The notes under the pieces were generated by a model, which was not told the DNA's origin, searched no databases, and saw nothing but the letters and a program-made list of their open reading frames with translations. Of a stretch of DNA of 54,164 nt, positions 15,974 through 24,524 are shown piece by piece. Source of the stretch: Cytobacillus firmus NBRC 15306 (GTDB lineage Bacteria; Bacillota; Bacilli; Bacillales; Cytobacillaceae); the NCBI RefSeq assembly GCF_001591465.1, contig NZ_BCUY01000021.1:1-54164 (forward strand), written 5' to 3'. The stretch's first letter is position 1. Each line of letters opens with the position of its first letter. A program made the translations under genes and the position numbers.

Positions 15974-17152
15974 TTAGTAGCCGATATAATCAGTGAACAC
16001 TTCAAACTGGCCGTTTTTGACTTCTGCCAATCGAATTTGGTTTGTACCAGCATGATTGTCAGGTGAAAATGTAACTGGGGCAGCTAGACCGCCAAGATCA
16101 AGATTTGAGATTTTCTCAAGGCCAGATCGGATCCCTTCGCCTGAAGTCGGGTCTTCAGCAAGTTTTAGGCCTTCAACCATAATTTTGGCGGAAACCCATC
16201 CCTGGATAAATTTCTGGTTCTTGTCTTCCAGCTTTTCACCCTTGCTTTCTACGAACTTCTTGATTTCTTCCATTCCAGGAAGATCTTCATAAGGGAATGC
16301 ATGTGTGACAACCCCGATAAATCCTTCAGCCGCATCGCCCGCAATTGGAAGCAAGCCTTCGCCTGCAGCCCAGTTTAAACCGATGAATTGTGTATCAAGG
16401 CCAAGTTTTTTAGCATCTTTTAGAATCGTTGCGGTTGCCCCCCAAGTTTGGTTAATAATCGCATAATCGGGATTTTTCTTTTCCATGTTCAGCAATTGTG
16501 AGGTTGCATCAAGTGTTTTCAGGTCAACTATTTGCTCATCAACAATTTCAATGCCATTTTCCTTGGCAAATTTTTTGGCATCTTCAATTGGCGATTTTCC
16601 AAAGGCCGTATCATTGTAAATTAATGCTACTGTCGGTGTGCCGCCAGTGTGATTGTCTTTTATCCATTTCAGTACGGATCTTGCCTGGTCGGAGTAAGAA
16701 GCCGCAGCCAGGAAGTTATATGGGCTTTCGTCAATATTTTTCAGGTTCTCTGAGTATGAAGCCGAGATGAATGGAAGCTTGTCGGCTGCCACCTGCTGGC
16801 GAAGAGCTTCAGTGTCCCCTGTTCCCCATCCCAAAATGGCCGATACTTTATCTTTTGATTTTAATTTCTGATAAAGCTTTTGGGCTTCCGGGATTTTATA
16901 AGCATAGTCATCACCGATTAATTCGAGCTTATAGCCGTTGATCTCCTCTCCTGCAATGGATTCAAAAAATGCTTTTTCACCTTCTGCATATGGTGTTCCA
17001 ACATCACCGGTACCGCCCGTAAGGTCAAAGATACCGCCGATTTTGACAGTGCCTTTCTTGTCACCTGATGCTTCCTCGCTGCCTCCAGAACAGCCTGCCA
17101 GCATTCCAGCCATTAATGTTGCTGCCAATAAACCCTTCCAAACCTTCTTCAT
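15974..17152 (-). CDS. Liv-type ABC transporter substrate-binding lipoprotein
   Basis: 392 residues from the ATG at 17152, placed after GAGGGGG; an ATG at 17167 lacks a site. The start MKKVWKGLLAATLMAGMLAGC is a lipoprotein signal with lipobox LAGC (Cys21), so the protein is anchored outside the membrane. The mature part has the periplasmic-binding type 1 pattern: VKIGGIFDLTGGTGDVGTPY, then GWGTGDTEALRQQVAADKLP and VALIYNDTAFGKSP. This family binds amino acids but also aromatic and other carboxylic acids. With two CoA ligases in the operon, I infer an acid ligand rather than leucine. The livM gene ends 308 bp upstream, across a dispersed repeat. Confidence 0.9.
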   Translation of the reverse strand: MKKVWKGLLAATLMAGMLAGCSGGSEEASGDKKGTVKIGGIFDLTGGTGDVGTPYAEGEKAFFESIAGEEINGYKLELIGDDYAYKIPEAQKLYQKLKSKDKVSAILGWGTGDTEALRQQVAADKLPFISASYSENLKNIDESPYNFLAAASYSDQARSVLKWIKDNHTGGTPTVALIYNDTAFGKSPIEDAKKFAKENGIEIVDEQIVDLKTLDATSQLLNMEKKNPDYAIINQTWGATATILKDAKKLGLDTQFIGLNWAAGEGLLPIAGDAAEGFIGVVTHAFPYEDLPGMEEIKKFVESKGEKLEDKNQKFIQGWVSAKIMVEGLKLAEDPTSGEGIRSGLEKISNLDLGGLAAPVTFSPDNHAGTNQIRLAEVKNGQFEVFTDYIGY

Positions 17153-17182
17153 AATGTTCCCCCTCATTTTTCCTCTTTTTTA

Positions 17183-17406
17183 TTGGCTCTTTTCGTATTA
17201 ATTTGTTTTTCGCTTATCAATGTTGTCCGTTGATTTCCGCTCCAGGATGCTCGCTTTCCACGGGGCGGGCGGTGAGCCTCCTCGACGCTATGCGTCTGCG
17301 GGGTCTCACCTGTCCCGCTACTCCCGTAGGAGTCTCGCACCTTCCGCTACAATCAACTCAGTAAACATAATACAAATAGCAACAAACTTTGCGAAAACAG
17401 CCTTTC
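17183..17406. repeat. Dispersed Bacillus-type repeat element, full-length copy with inverted ends
   Basis: The outer ends TTGGCTCTTTTCGTA (left) and AAGGCTGTTTTCGCA (right, on the reverse strand) are imperfect inverted repeats. Inside lies the core GTTGATT (17229-17235) ... AATCAAC (17351-17357) around a GC-rich centre with CGGGGCGGGCGGTGAGCC and GTCTCACCTGTCCCGC, which can fold (GGTGAGcc..GTCTCACC). The same kind of element is common in Bacillus intergenic DNA as I recall. It occupies nearly all of the gap between livM and the binding-protein gene and contains no gene. Confidence 0.85.
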
Positions 17407-17460
17407 TATAAAAATTTGAAAGATTTACTTTCAAAATTTTCAGATATTATTACCCGGGAA

Positions 17461-18522
17461 TTAATAGGAAAATGGCCAGAGCTTAAAATAGTCTTTGATG
17501 TTTTTCCATATTTTCGCTAGACCCTGCGGTTCATAGATCAGGAATAAGATAATCACAAGGCCGAATACTACCTCTTTCATCCCGATTAAGACAGCTGATA
17601 AGTCAGGGAATACCCCGCTCATCATTTCAACCCCTGATCTTAGTACAACTGGAAGCAACGTAATAAATACAGCTCCATAAATAGACCCGAATACGCTTCC
17701 CAGACCACCGACCAGTATGATTGCTAAGTATTCGATCGACACTGTAATGCTGTAAAGCTCAGGACTGACAACCATTGTATAATGGCCCAGTAAAGCACCG
17801 GCAATGCCAACAAAGAAGGAACTTACAATAAATGCCAATACTTTATATTTAAACAAATCGATCCCCATAACCTCTGCTGCCACATCACGGTCACGGACTG
17901 CTATGAATGCCCTGCCGACCCGCGACCTGAAAAGGTTCAGGGTGAAGAGGGCCGTAATAACCAGCACAACAAACATAAGGTAGTAATAGCTCCGTTCACT
18001 GTAAAAGACAAAACTGCCAAGTTCAGGCCTGGATAGGACCATTCCGGCTGTTCCGCCAGTCAGCGCATCCCAGCGGGAAATAACAAATAAAATGATTACC
18101 TGTGCTGCAAGGGTGGCAATCGCCAAATATAATCCTTTTAGCCTTAAGGATGGCAGTCCGAATAGTCCGCCGACTATCGCCGTTACTATACCGGCTGTCG
18201 GCATGGCAATCCAGAAGCTCAATCCAAGCTTTGCGGTCAGAATAGCCGATGTATATCCGCCTACCCCGAGAAACGCGCCTACCCCTATGGAAATCTGTCC
18301 AGTAAAGCCAGTCAGGATGTTCAGACCGATCGCACCAATAGCGGCAATTCCGCAAAGTGTAGCCAGTCCAATGATATAATCGGATGCAAACATTGGGAAG
18401 ACTGCAAATACAGCCAGAAGAATGAACACCCGCATCCTTACTCTGGTGATCTTCCAGATCGCCATATCTTGTTTATAATTCACATGGAACTCTCCACAAT
18501 CCATTACAAAAGGATTTCTCAT
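17461..18522 (-). CDS. livM: Liv-type ABC transporter permease LivM
   Basis: 353 residues with 8-10 membrane helices and LivM family motifs: NILTGFTGQISIGVGAFLGV, PSLRLKGLYLAIATLAA, and the EAA-like SSFFVGIAGALLGHY followed by SIEYLAIILVGGLGSVFGS. It forms the channel together with LivH. The ATG at 18522 follows GAGAGGGTG, which overlaps the livH stop. The adjacency and order livH-livM are standard for these operons. Confidence 0.93.
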   Translation of the reverse strand: MRNPFVMDCGEFHVNYKQDMAIWKITRVRMRVFILLAVFAVFPMFASDYIIGLATLCGIAAIGAIGLNILTGFTGQISIGVGAFLGVGGYTSAILTAKLGLSFWIAMPTAGIVTAIVGGLFGLPSLRLKGLYLAIATLAAQVIILFVISRWDALTGGTAGMVLSRPELGSFVFYSERSYYYLMFVVLVITALFTLNLFRSRVGRAFIAVRDRDVAAEVMGIDLFKYKVLAFIVSSFFVGIAGALLGHYTMVVSPELYSITVSIEYLAIILVGGLGSVFGSIYGAVFITLLPVVLRSGVEMMSGVFPDLSAVLIGMKEVVFGLVIILFLIYEPQGLAKIWKNIKDYFKLWPFSY

Positions 18523-18525
18523 CGG

Positions 18526-19410
18526 TTACACCCTCTCGATTTCTTTTTTTCCGAACAAGCCATATGGCTTGAACATTAGGATAAATACGAGGATGACAAA
18601 CGGCATAACCTCTTTCAGACCCCCGCCAACCAAAGGATCCAGATACCCGCCGGTCAGGCTCTCAAGAATACCGATGATCAGCCCGCCGATGATGGCACCG
18701 GGAATACTGTCGAGTCCTCCAAGAATGGCAACCGGAAGCACCTTTAAGCCGATCGCTGAAAGGGATGCATTCACACCGTTGATGTTTCCGAGAAGGATTC
18801 CCCCAACCGCTGAAACAATGGCTGCAATCGCCCAGGCAACTGCGAAAATCATTTTTACGCTGATTCCCATTGACATTGCCGCCTGCTGATCATCTGCGGT
18901 TGCTCTCATCGCAATTCCGAGCTTGGAATATTTGAAAAAGAGGGTGAAAATGACAAGCATCATTACAACGATTAACAGTGACCATAAATAGACCGGTGCA
19001 ATGACGATTTCACCAAGGTTAACAGGCTGTTCAGAGAAAATCTTTGGAAATACACGTGTTTCATGGCCCCAAATAATATGGACAATCCCGGCAAGAACGC
19101 TCGATAATCCGATCGTCGCCATAATCATGGATATGACGGGCTCTCCAATAAACGGTCTTAGAACGATCCGTTCAATGACAAATCCTAAAACAGCACTGAA
19201 CATCAGTGCAATTAACAGGGCTGCTATAAACGGAATGTTGTAGGCTGTGATAAGCGTTAAACAGACATATGTTCCAATTAGAAGGAACTCACCCTGTGCA
19301 AAGTTGATAGCATCACTGGATTTATAAATGAGCACAAATCCCAGTGCGACAAGAGCATATACGCTTCCTACCACGATGCCTGTTACGAGCATTTGCAAGA
19401 AAAATGTCAT
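18526..19410 (-). CDS. livH: Liv-type ABC transporter permease LivH
   Basis: 294 residues, with about eight membrane helices and family motifs VGSVYALVALGFVLIYKSSD, INFAQGEFLLIGTY and LPVAILGGLDSIPGAIIGGL. The start codon overlaps the ligase stop (TAATG), which suggests translational coupling with the upstream acyl-CoA ligase. Forms the membrane pore with LivM. The ligase directly before livH is an unusual but recurrent arrangement. Confidence 0.93.
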   Translation of the reverse strand: MTFFLQMLVTGIVVGSVYALVALGFVLIYKSSDAINFAQGEFLLIGTYVCLTLITAYNIPFIAALLIALMFSAVLGFVIERIVLRPFIGEPVISMIMATIGLSSVLAGIVHIIWGHETRVFPKIFSEQPVNLGEIVIAPVYLWSLLIVVMMLVIFTLFFKYSKLGIAMRATADDQQAAMSMGISVKMIFAVAWAIAAIVSAVGGILLGNINGVNASLSAIGLKVLPVAILGGLDSIPGAIIGGLIIGILESLTGGYLDPLVGGGLKEVMPFVILVFILMFKPYGLFGKKEIERV

Positions 19411-21317
19411 TAAGCTGCCCCCTCTCCTTCATCCATAAAAATCACCTGAAGCGTTGTCTGGATGGTTTGTTCCATGCCATCACGATACTTGATCGTGCCA
19501 TTGACACGTATTTTTTTGTCTTCTGTATAAAGTCCATCGATTAAGGCCTGATATTTTTTAGCAACAAACTGCCTGCGGACTTTCTTTGTTCTTGTAAGCT
19601 CTTCATCATCTGCATCCAGTTCTTTATAAAGAAGAACGAATTTTTTCACCCGGGCTTTTTCAGGCAAAGTCTGATTGATTTCCTGCACCTGTTTTTCGAT
19701 CAACTCCAGCACTTGCGGCTTGGAAGATAAATCGGTATAAGTGGTATAGCTGATTTGATTTTTCTCAGCCCAGCGCCCTACATTTTTCATATCAATATTG
19801 ATCATGGCAACCACATATGGGCGATCCTTCCCGATTGCTACCGCTTCCTGTATGAACGAACTGAATTTGAGCTTGTTTTCGATAAATTGCGGAGAGAACA
19901 TCTCACCTGTATCAAGACGGATGACATCTTTAATCCGGTCAATTATATACAAATGCCCATCTTCATCCAGTCTCCCTGCATCCCCTGTATGGAGCCAGCC
20001 ATCCTGAATGGTTTCGATTGTACTTTTCTCGTTTTTGTAATACCCCTTGCAGACGCTTGAGCTTTTGATCAGAATTTCTCCTTCATCAGAAATTTTCACT
20101 TCTGTTCCAGGAATTGGAATTCCAACACTATCGAGCTTAATGTCGCCATCCCTGTGCACAATAGATATGCCGGAAACTTCTGTCTGCCCATAAATGCTTT
20201 TCACATTGACTCCTATGCTGTGGAAAAACTCAAATACATCTGGGCCTAAAGGGGCACCGCCCGTATAGGCACGCTTAATCTTCAAGAGCCCAAAGTGATC
20301 GCGGATGGCACTGAACATCAGGTAATCGGCCATTTTATAAAGAACCTTCGTACCCGTACTGACTGGTTTATTTTCAAAATGGGCCTTTGCTACCTTCTCG
20401 CCGATTGGCTTGCACCAGTTATAAATCTTTCGTTTCAGCCAGCCGCTGTCCTGAATTCTGACCTGAAAACGCGATACCATATCTTCATAGATTCTTGGCG
20501 GCGAAAACATAACCTGTGGTCCAATTTCACGCAGGTCTTCCAAAACGGTTGCCGGCTCTTCAGGGAAATTTATCGTCATTCCATTATATAAGCCCATGGC
20601 AAGGGTCATCATCTGTTCCCCAATCCAGGCAAGCGGAAGGAATGAAACATATTCATCCTTATCTGTCAGCGGATCAATGTCTGACAGATTTTTAGCCATA
20701 TCAATCAGATTTCGGTAAGTAAGCATCGTTCCTTTCGGATTGCCTGTCGTTCCTGAAGTATAGGATAAAATCGCCACGTCATCTGCAGACCCCTTATCAA
20801 CTTCCTCTGAGAATAAGCCAGGCTGCCCTGAGTGAAAACTTCGTCCCATTTCCAGAACTTCGTTAAATTCCAGCAGAAAGTCCTCCCGGTAACCCCTCAT
20901 GCCGCGTGAATCATAATAAATAATTGTTCTGACTTTCGGAATGGATTCTTTAATTTCCAGCAGTTTATCGACTTGCTCCTGGTCCTCCGCAACAATTATG
21001 GTTGCGTCACAATTATCGATAATATAACTTAGTTCAGCAGACAGGGATTCCTGATAAATTCCTACTGAAATGCCGCCCAAGCTTTGCGCAGCAAGCTCAC
21101 TGATTACCCATTCGGGCCTGTTATCGCCAATAATAGCAAGCTTATCTTCTCTTTTCAGACCCAGCGATGCCAAACCCAAGCTGAAGTTCTTTACATTGTC
21201 CAAGAACGCTTCATAAGTGATTTCATTCCAAATTCCAAATTCCTTTTCTCTTAAAGCAACTTGTGACCCATTCCTGTAAGCCCTTTCAATCAGCAACTGC
21301 GGAAATGTCATGCTCAT
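19410..21317 (-). CDS. Long-chain-type acyl-CoA synthetase (AMP-forming)
   Basis: 635 residues; ANL superfamily. The P-loop YTSGTTGNPKG is at 186-196, the adenylate motif YGQTEVSG in the middle, and the hinge HTGDAGRLDEDGHLYIIDRIKD towards the C-terminus; the length matches the larger FACS class. It activates a carboxylic acid to acyl-AMP and then acyl-CoA in the cytoplasm. It lies between livG and livH and is coupled to livH by a TAATG overlap, so it is made along with the importer. By inference it traps the imported acid as CoA thioester. AGGAGG lies upstream of the ATG at 21317. The exact acid is unknown. Confidence 0.92.
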   Translation of the reverse strand: MSMTFPQLLIERAYRNGSQVALREKEFGIWNEITYEAFLDNVKNFSLGLASLGLKREDKLAIIGDNRPEWVISELAAQSLGGISVGIYQESLSAELSYIIDNCDATIIVAEDQEQVDKLLEIKESIPKVRTIIYYDSRGMRGYREDFLLEFNEVLEMGRSFHSGQPGLFSEEVDKGSADDVAILSYTSGTTGNPKGTMLTYRNLIDMAKNLSDIDPLTDKDEYVSFLPLAWIGEQMMTLAMGLYNGMTINFPEEPATVLEDLREIGPQVMFSPPRIYEDMVSRFQVRIQDSGWLKRKIYNWCKPIGEKVAKAHFENKPVSTGTKVLYKMADYLMFSAIRDHFGLLKIKRAYTGGAPLGPDVFEFFHSIGVNVKSIYGQTEVSGISIVHRDGDIKLDSVGIPIPGTEVKISDEGEILIKSSSVCKGYYKNEKSTIETIQDGWLHTGDAGRLDEDGHLYIIDRIKDVIRLDTGEMFSPQFIENKLKFSSFIQEAVAIGKDRPYVVAMINIDMKNVGRWAEKNQISYTTYTDLSSKPQVLELIEKQVQEINQTLPEKARVKKFVLLYKELDADDEELTRTKKVRRQFVAKKYQALIDGLYTEDKKIRVNGTIKYRDGMEQTIQTTLQVIFMDEGEGAA

Positions 21318-21372
21318 AGAATCGCTCCCCCCTCCTAAAAAAATAAAACTAACTTTATAGCCGAATTATCTT

Positions 21373-22143
21373 TTATACGGCATTCTCTTCTCCCAGATAA
21401 GCTTCTATGACTCTAGGATTATTCTGAATCTCTTCGGGCGTCCCATGGCCAATCAGCTTCCCGAAATCAAGAACTGCAATGTGATCGGATAAGTCCATTA
21501 CAACCCCCATATCGTGTTCAATTAATATAATGGTTGTGTTCATTTCTTCGTGAATATCAATAATGTATCTGGCCATGTCCTCTTTTTCCTCACTATTCAT
21601 GCCTGCCATCGGCTCATCCAGAAGAAGGATGTCAGGTTCCAGTGCTAGAGCCCTGCCGGTTTCGACCCTTTTCTGCAATCCATACGAAAGAGTTCCTACG
21701 GGAGTATTGCGGATATCCTCAATTTCAAGAAAATCGATTACCTGCTCAACTTTTTTCCGATGTTCAATTTCCTCTCTTTGCGCCTTTCCCCAATAAAATC
21801 CTCCTGCAAGAAGTCCGGTTTTCATTCTGACATGCCTGCCAAGCATCAGATTGTCCAAAACAGATAAATGCGGAAAAAGTTCGATGTTCTGGAATGCCCG
21901 GGCAATACCCATACTGGCTCTTTTGTGAGGTTTATACCGGGTAATATCTTCCCCTTTGAAATGGATGGATCCAGATGAAGGCTTGTATAGTCCGCTAATG
22001 CAATTCAGCATACTTGTCTTCCCTGCGCCATTTGGCCCAATAAGCGAAAAAATCTCTCCTTCCTGCACTTCATATGAGACATGGTCGAGAGCTACTACAC
22101 CCCCAAACCTTAAAGTAGCATCTTTTATCTCTAAAATCCCCAA
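21373..22143 (-). CDS. livG: Branched-chain amino acid-type ABC transporter ATP-binding protein LivG
   Basis: 256 residues from a TTG at 22143 (MGILEIKDATLRFGGV), which lies 8 bases after AGGGGG; an in-frame ATG at 22173 has no such site. Walker A GPNGAGKT is at 36-43, signature LSYGLQKR and Walker B LLLDEPMAGM. The long insert after ARAFQNIELFPHLSVLDNLM is typical of LivG. It is the first gene of the operon, and the probable promoter lies in the AT-rich stretch at 22190-22310. Confidence 0.93.
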   Translation of the reverse strand: MGILEIKDATLRFGGVVALDHVSYEVQEGEIFSLIGPNGAGKTSMLNCISGLYKPSSGSIHFKGEDITRYKPHKRASMGIARAFQNIELFPHLSVLDNLMLGRHVRMKTGLLAGGFYWGKAQREEIEHRKKVEQVIDFLEIEDIRNTPVGTLSYGLQKRVETGRALALEPDILLLDEPMAGMNSEEKEDMARYIIDIHEEMNTTIILIEHDMGVVMDLSDHIAVLDFGKLIGHGTPEEIQNNPRVIEAYLGEENAV

Positions 22144-22676
22144 TCTTCCAACCCCCTTTATTTCGATTAGCAAAATATTTTTTACAAAATTATGAATAGT
22201 TTAAATATTCTTTACTTGTTTGTTTTCTCCTTTTAATATTTAAAATATTTTTGTGTCCTGAGCTATTTTTTATTTTTATGTGATTGGGAATATTGCTATG
22301 ACAAATTCCTTATGTGTAAGTATTTTTCACTATAAGCTAAGTGATAAATATAACGCAAACTCTTTATGTAAATAGAAAGAAAAAAAGCTGAACACATATG
22401 TGCCCAGCTTGTTTGGTCCCGGTCCAACTTCACCCTGCAAGAAGGCTGCTGAAGCCCCGCTTTTGGATTACTAGTTAAATCCACACCTAAATCCCTTTCC
22501 AGCTCAGCTTTCTCCTTAAATGTATCTGCTCCCACGTTTTTGCATTTGGACTGCCACATGGCAGGTTTGCAATCAAAACCATTAATATCTTTATTTTCTT
22601 ATTGGATGGTGATTAAAAAAATGCCACTTACATAATAATGCTAGTAAAACAAAATTAAATAAAAGGAGAATCTGAC
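22144..22676. other. Long intergenic region with a minus-strand terminator and a possible small transcript
   Basis: From 22144 to 22374 the DNA is very AT-rich and probably holds the livG promoter: minus-strand TTGTCA near 22296-22301 with AT-rich -10 candidates about 18-20 bp on. From 22413 to 22560 a higher-GC stretch has an open minus-strand frame (87 codons) that runs straight through the terminator at 22375-22412 and lacks a ribosome site. I do not regard that frame as coding as it stands. Several local hairpins occur (GGATT..AATCC, GGCT..AGCC). I cannot name the element. Confidence 0.4.
22375..22412 (-). terminator. Minus-strand terminator upstream of livG
   Basis: Minus strand AAGCTGGGCACA-TA-TGTGTTCAGCTT is followed by TTTTTTC. 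It would end a transcript arriving from 22413-22600, or act as an attenuator ahead of livG. Confidence 0.7.
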
Positions 22677-23141
22677 TTGATCTGCTTGTGTGAAGAGCTT
22701 TCCTTATCCCGGTGCGGCCTAGACGGAAAAATTGCCATTTTAGAAGATAAACCTACAGTTTTAAAAAACTTTGGTCTAAACGATGGAAATTGGCTGAGCT
22801 TTTGGAATATTGACTGCAGACTCCTGACTATGCTTTATCAATCCCTGGATGCGAAATACGACTGGTTTATTATCGTCTATGACTATGAAAAGTTCTGTTC
22901 AGACATAGAAATAAAAGAAGCCATAATTTGGCATGAAATTGGACATATTACCTTTCCGGCTGGAAAGAATATAATCTGTACAGATACTGAAGTTCAATGT
23001 GATCGGATAGCTATTGATTACGCCCAGGAGGAAGGAATCAAAAAAATTTTGGATCTCACCCTTAAAATGGCACACTCGCTCAACAATGAAGTACTGCTGA
23101 ATATGACAAAAGAAAGACAAAAACAATTACACTTCATATAA
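22677..23141 (+). CDS. Small zincin-type metallopeptidase-like protein
   Basis: 154 residues from a TTG at 22677, 8 bases after AAAGGAG. Residues 86-90 are HEIGH, the HExxH zinc site. It is followed by TEVQCDRIAIDYA with E105 as candidate third ligand and D109 and A113 at the spacing seen in ImmA/IrrE-like and related gluzincins. No signal peptide or membrane segment is evident, so it is probably cytoplasmic. The N-terminal 60 residues look like nothing I know. Neighbours give no hint, as it lies alone between the liv operon and a GIY-YIG gene. Confidence 0.65.
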   Translation: MICLCEELSLSRCGLDGKIAILEDKPTVLKNFGLNDGNWLSFWNIDCRLLTMLYQSLDAKYDWFIIVYDYEKFCSDIEIKEAIIWHEIGHITFPAGKNIICTDTEVQCDRIAIDYAQEEGIKKILDLTLKMAHSLNNEVLLNMTKERQKQLHFI

Positions 23142-23228
23142 GGAGCAGATGGCCAGGCAGGATCCAATGATACTTTTAATGTGGATTACATATGAAATTT
23201 ATGGTACTCTTTAATCTTAGAATAGGAA

Positions 23229-23612
23229 GTGATGATATTGATAAAAATTGAAATACCAGAGCCTAATCTCGTCATTACAAGAAGCAGGCAAACGGGACAG
23301 GCGGGAGAAAGTGACCTCAGCAGTGTCTATGGTTTCACAGATTACCATAAGATACCAAGAGACAAGGGCGGCATGATTCTGTTTTTTGATGCGAAAGAAG
23401 ATCTGCTATTTGTAGGAAAGGCCCGAAAATTAAGGCAGCGAGTTAAAAAGCACTTTGAAGACAATGTTTCTCCTATAAAAAATCATCGAGATGATGTCTA
23501 TAAAATTGCGGTCATTTACGTGGAAGACAGCATGGAGCGCGAAATTTATGAGACTTATATCATCAATGCCCTTCAGGCAAAATATAATATCGACAAAGTA
23601 TTTTACAAATAA
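23229..23612 (+). CDS. Stand-alone GIY-YIG domain nuclease-like protein (UvrC N-domain type)
   Basis: About 125 residues. The GIY-YIG core is seen as GGMILFFDAKEDLLFVGKA: GMI stands at the GIY position (48-50) and FVG at the YIG position (61-63). Arg residues follow in KARKLRQRVKKHF, then the metal-binding Glu in EREIYETYI (E107) and the final YN. It resembles UvrC-like orphan proteins of Bacillus such as YurQ. GTG 23229, ATG 23232 and TTG 23238 are all possible starts after AGGAAG; the TTG has the best spacing. DNA cleavage or repair is inferred only. Confidence 0.75.
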   Translation: MMILIKIEIPEPNLVITRSRQTGQAGESDLSSVYGFTDYHKIPRDKGGMILFFDAKEDLLFVGKARKLRQRVKKHFEDNVSPIKNHRDDVYKIAVIYVEDSMEREIYETYIINALQAKYNIDKVFYK

Positions 23613-23640
23613 AAAAAGGCCATCCCGGCCTTTTTTTGTT
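23612..23640. terminator. Bidirectional terminator between the GIY-YIG gene and pssA
   Basis: AAAAAAAGGCC-ATCCC-GGCCTTTTTTT has a perfect stem with T runs on both strands. Confidence 0.85.
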
Positions 23641-24335
23641 TAGTCAATTTCTTTTTTGTTTTTGCCTTTTATGAATCGGTATGTCAAATACGCAATGTAA
23701 AGCGGTATCGCAATATAAATCAAATCGGGAAATGGCCCGTATGAGCCCTTATAAATGACGTATAGGACACTTCCCAGAAAAACGGTAACAATCGTTCCGT
23801 ATTTAGGAAGAGGAACTTCTTTAAAGCTGGGAATCCGGATTCTGCTTACCATAAGAAAGCAGAGTGCGGTAAACACAACTGTGGTAATGATATTAGGAAT
23901 ATGGTCACCAAAAAGGGTCAGTATGGCCATGATCCCGCCTGCTGCTGTTATTGGTACTCCAATAAAATAGTTTAAAGAGGATTTTGGCGGACTGATATTG
24001 AATCTGGCAAGCCGATATGCCCCAAATAAAGGAAAAAGACCTGAAACAGCTAATCCAAGGATTCCAAATTGAAAAAAGTATGTATAAAAGACCAAAAATG
24101 AAGGTGCTACCCCAAACGTAACAATATCTGCCAGAGAATCAAGTTCTTTTCCAAGTGTACTATCCGCCTTCAGCATTCTGGCCAGCCTGCCGTCCATGCT
24201 ATCAAGCATCATGCCAATTAAAATTAATATGGCTGCATTTTTAAATTCTCCATTGGCAGCCATGCCGATTGAAAGAAAGCCGCAATATAAATTACCTAAA
24301 GTGACCATATTGGGGATTGTTTTAATAAAACGCAC
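23640..24335 (-). CDS. pssA: CDP-diacylglycerol--serine O-phosphatidyltransferase
   Basis: 231 residues with about seven membrane helices. The CDP-alcohol phosphotransferase motif DG-x2-AR-x8-G-x3-D-x3-D is complete in DGRLARMLKADSTLGKELD and on to SLAD. The opening IPNMVTLGNLYCGF is typical of bacterial PssA. It makes phosphatidylserine from CDP-diacylglycerol and serine in the membrane; a decarboxylase then gives phosphatidylethanolamine, but no psd gene lies in this window. The start is a GTG with GGAG rather far (14 bases) upstream, so initiation may be weak. Confidence 0.88.
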   Translation of the reverse strand: MRFIKTIPNMVTLGNLYCGFLSIGMAANGEFKNAAILILIGMMLDSMDGRLARMLKADSTLGKELDSLADIVTFGVAPSFLVFYTYFFQFGILGLAVSGLFPLFGAYRLARFNISPPKSSLNYFIGVPITAAGGIMAILTLFGDHIPNIITTVVFTALCFLMVSRIRIPSFKEVPLPKYGTIVTVFLGSVLYVIYKGSYGPFPDLIYIAIPLYIAYLTYRFIKGKNKKEID

Positions 24336-24476
24336 TAGTGACCATCACACTCCAAAAATTGAAAAGATTATTTTAATATATATTCCCTTTCATTATACCA
24401 TTTAATCTCAGCTGCATCCCTCCCTTTCGATGAATCGAAGGCAAAAATCCCAATGTCACAATTTAAGGCATAATAG

Positions 24477-24515
24477 AAGAGTCCCTGATCATCCTTATGA
24501 TTAGGGACTCTTTAT
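24477..24515. terminator. Terminator of the acyl-CoA catabolic operon
   Basis: AAGAGTCCCTGATCAT / ATGATTAGGGACTCTTT stem with a 4-nt loop; A/T runs serve the minus-strand transcript. Confidence 0.8.
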
Positions 24516-24524
24516 TCGTATCGG

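Noticed and set aside
22296..22559. Minus-strand ORF of 87 codons
   Set aside because: Runs through a strong terminator and has no ribosome binding site; kept only as an unassigned intergenic element.
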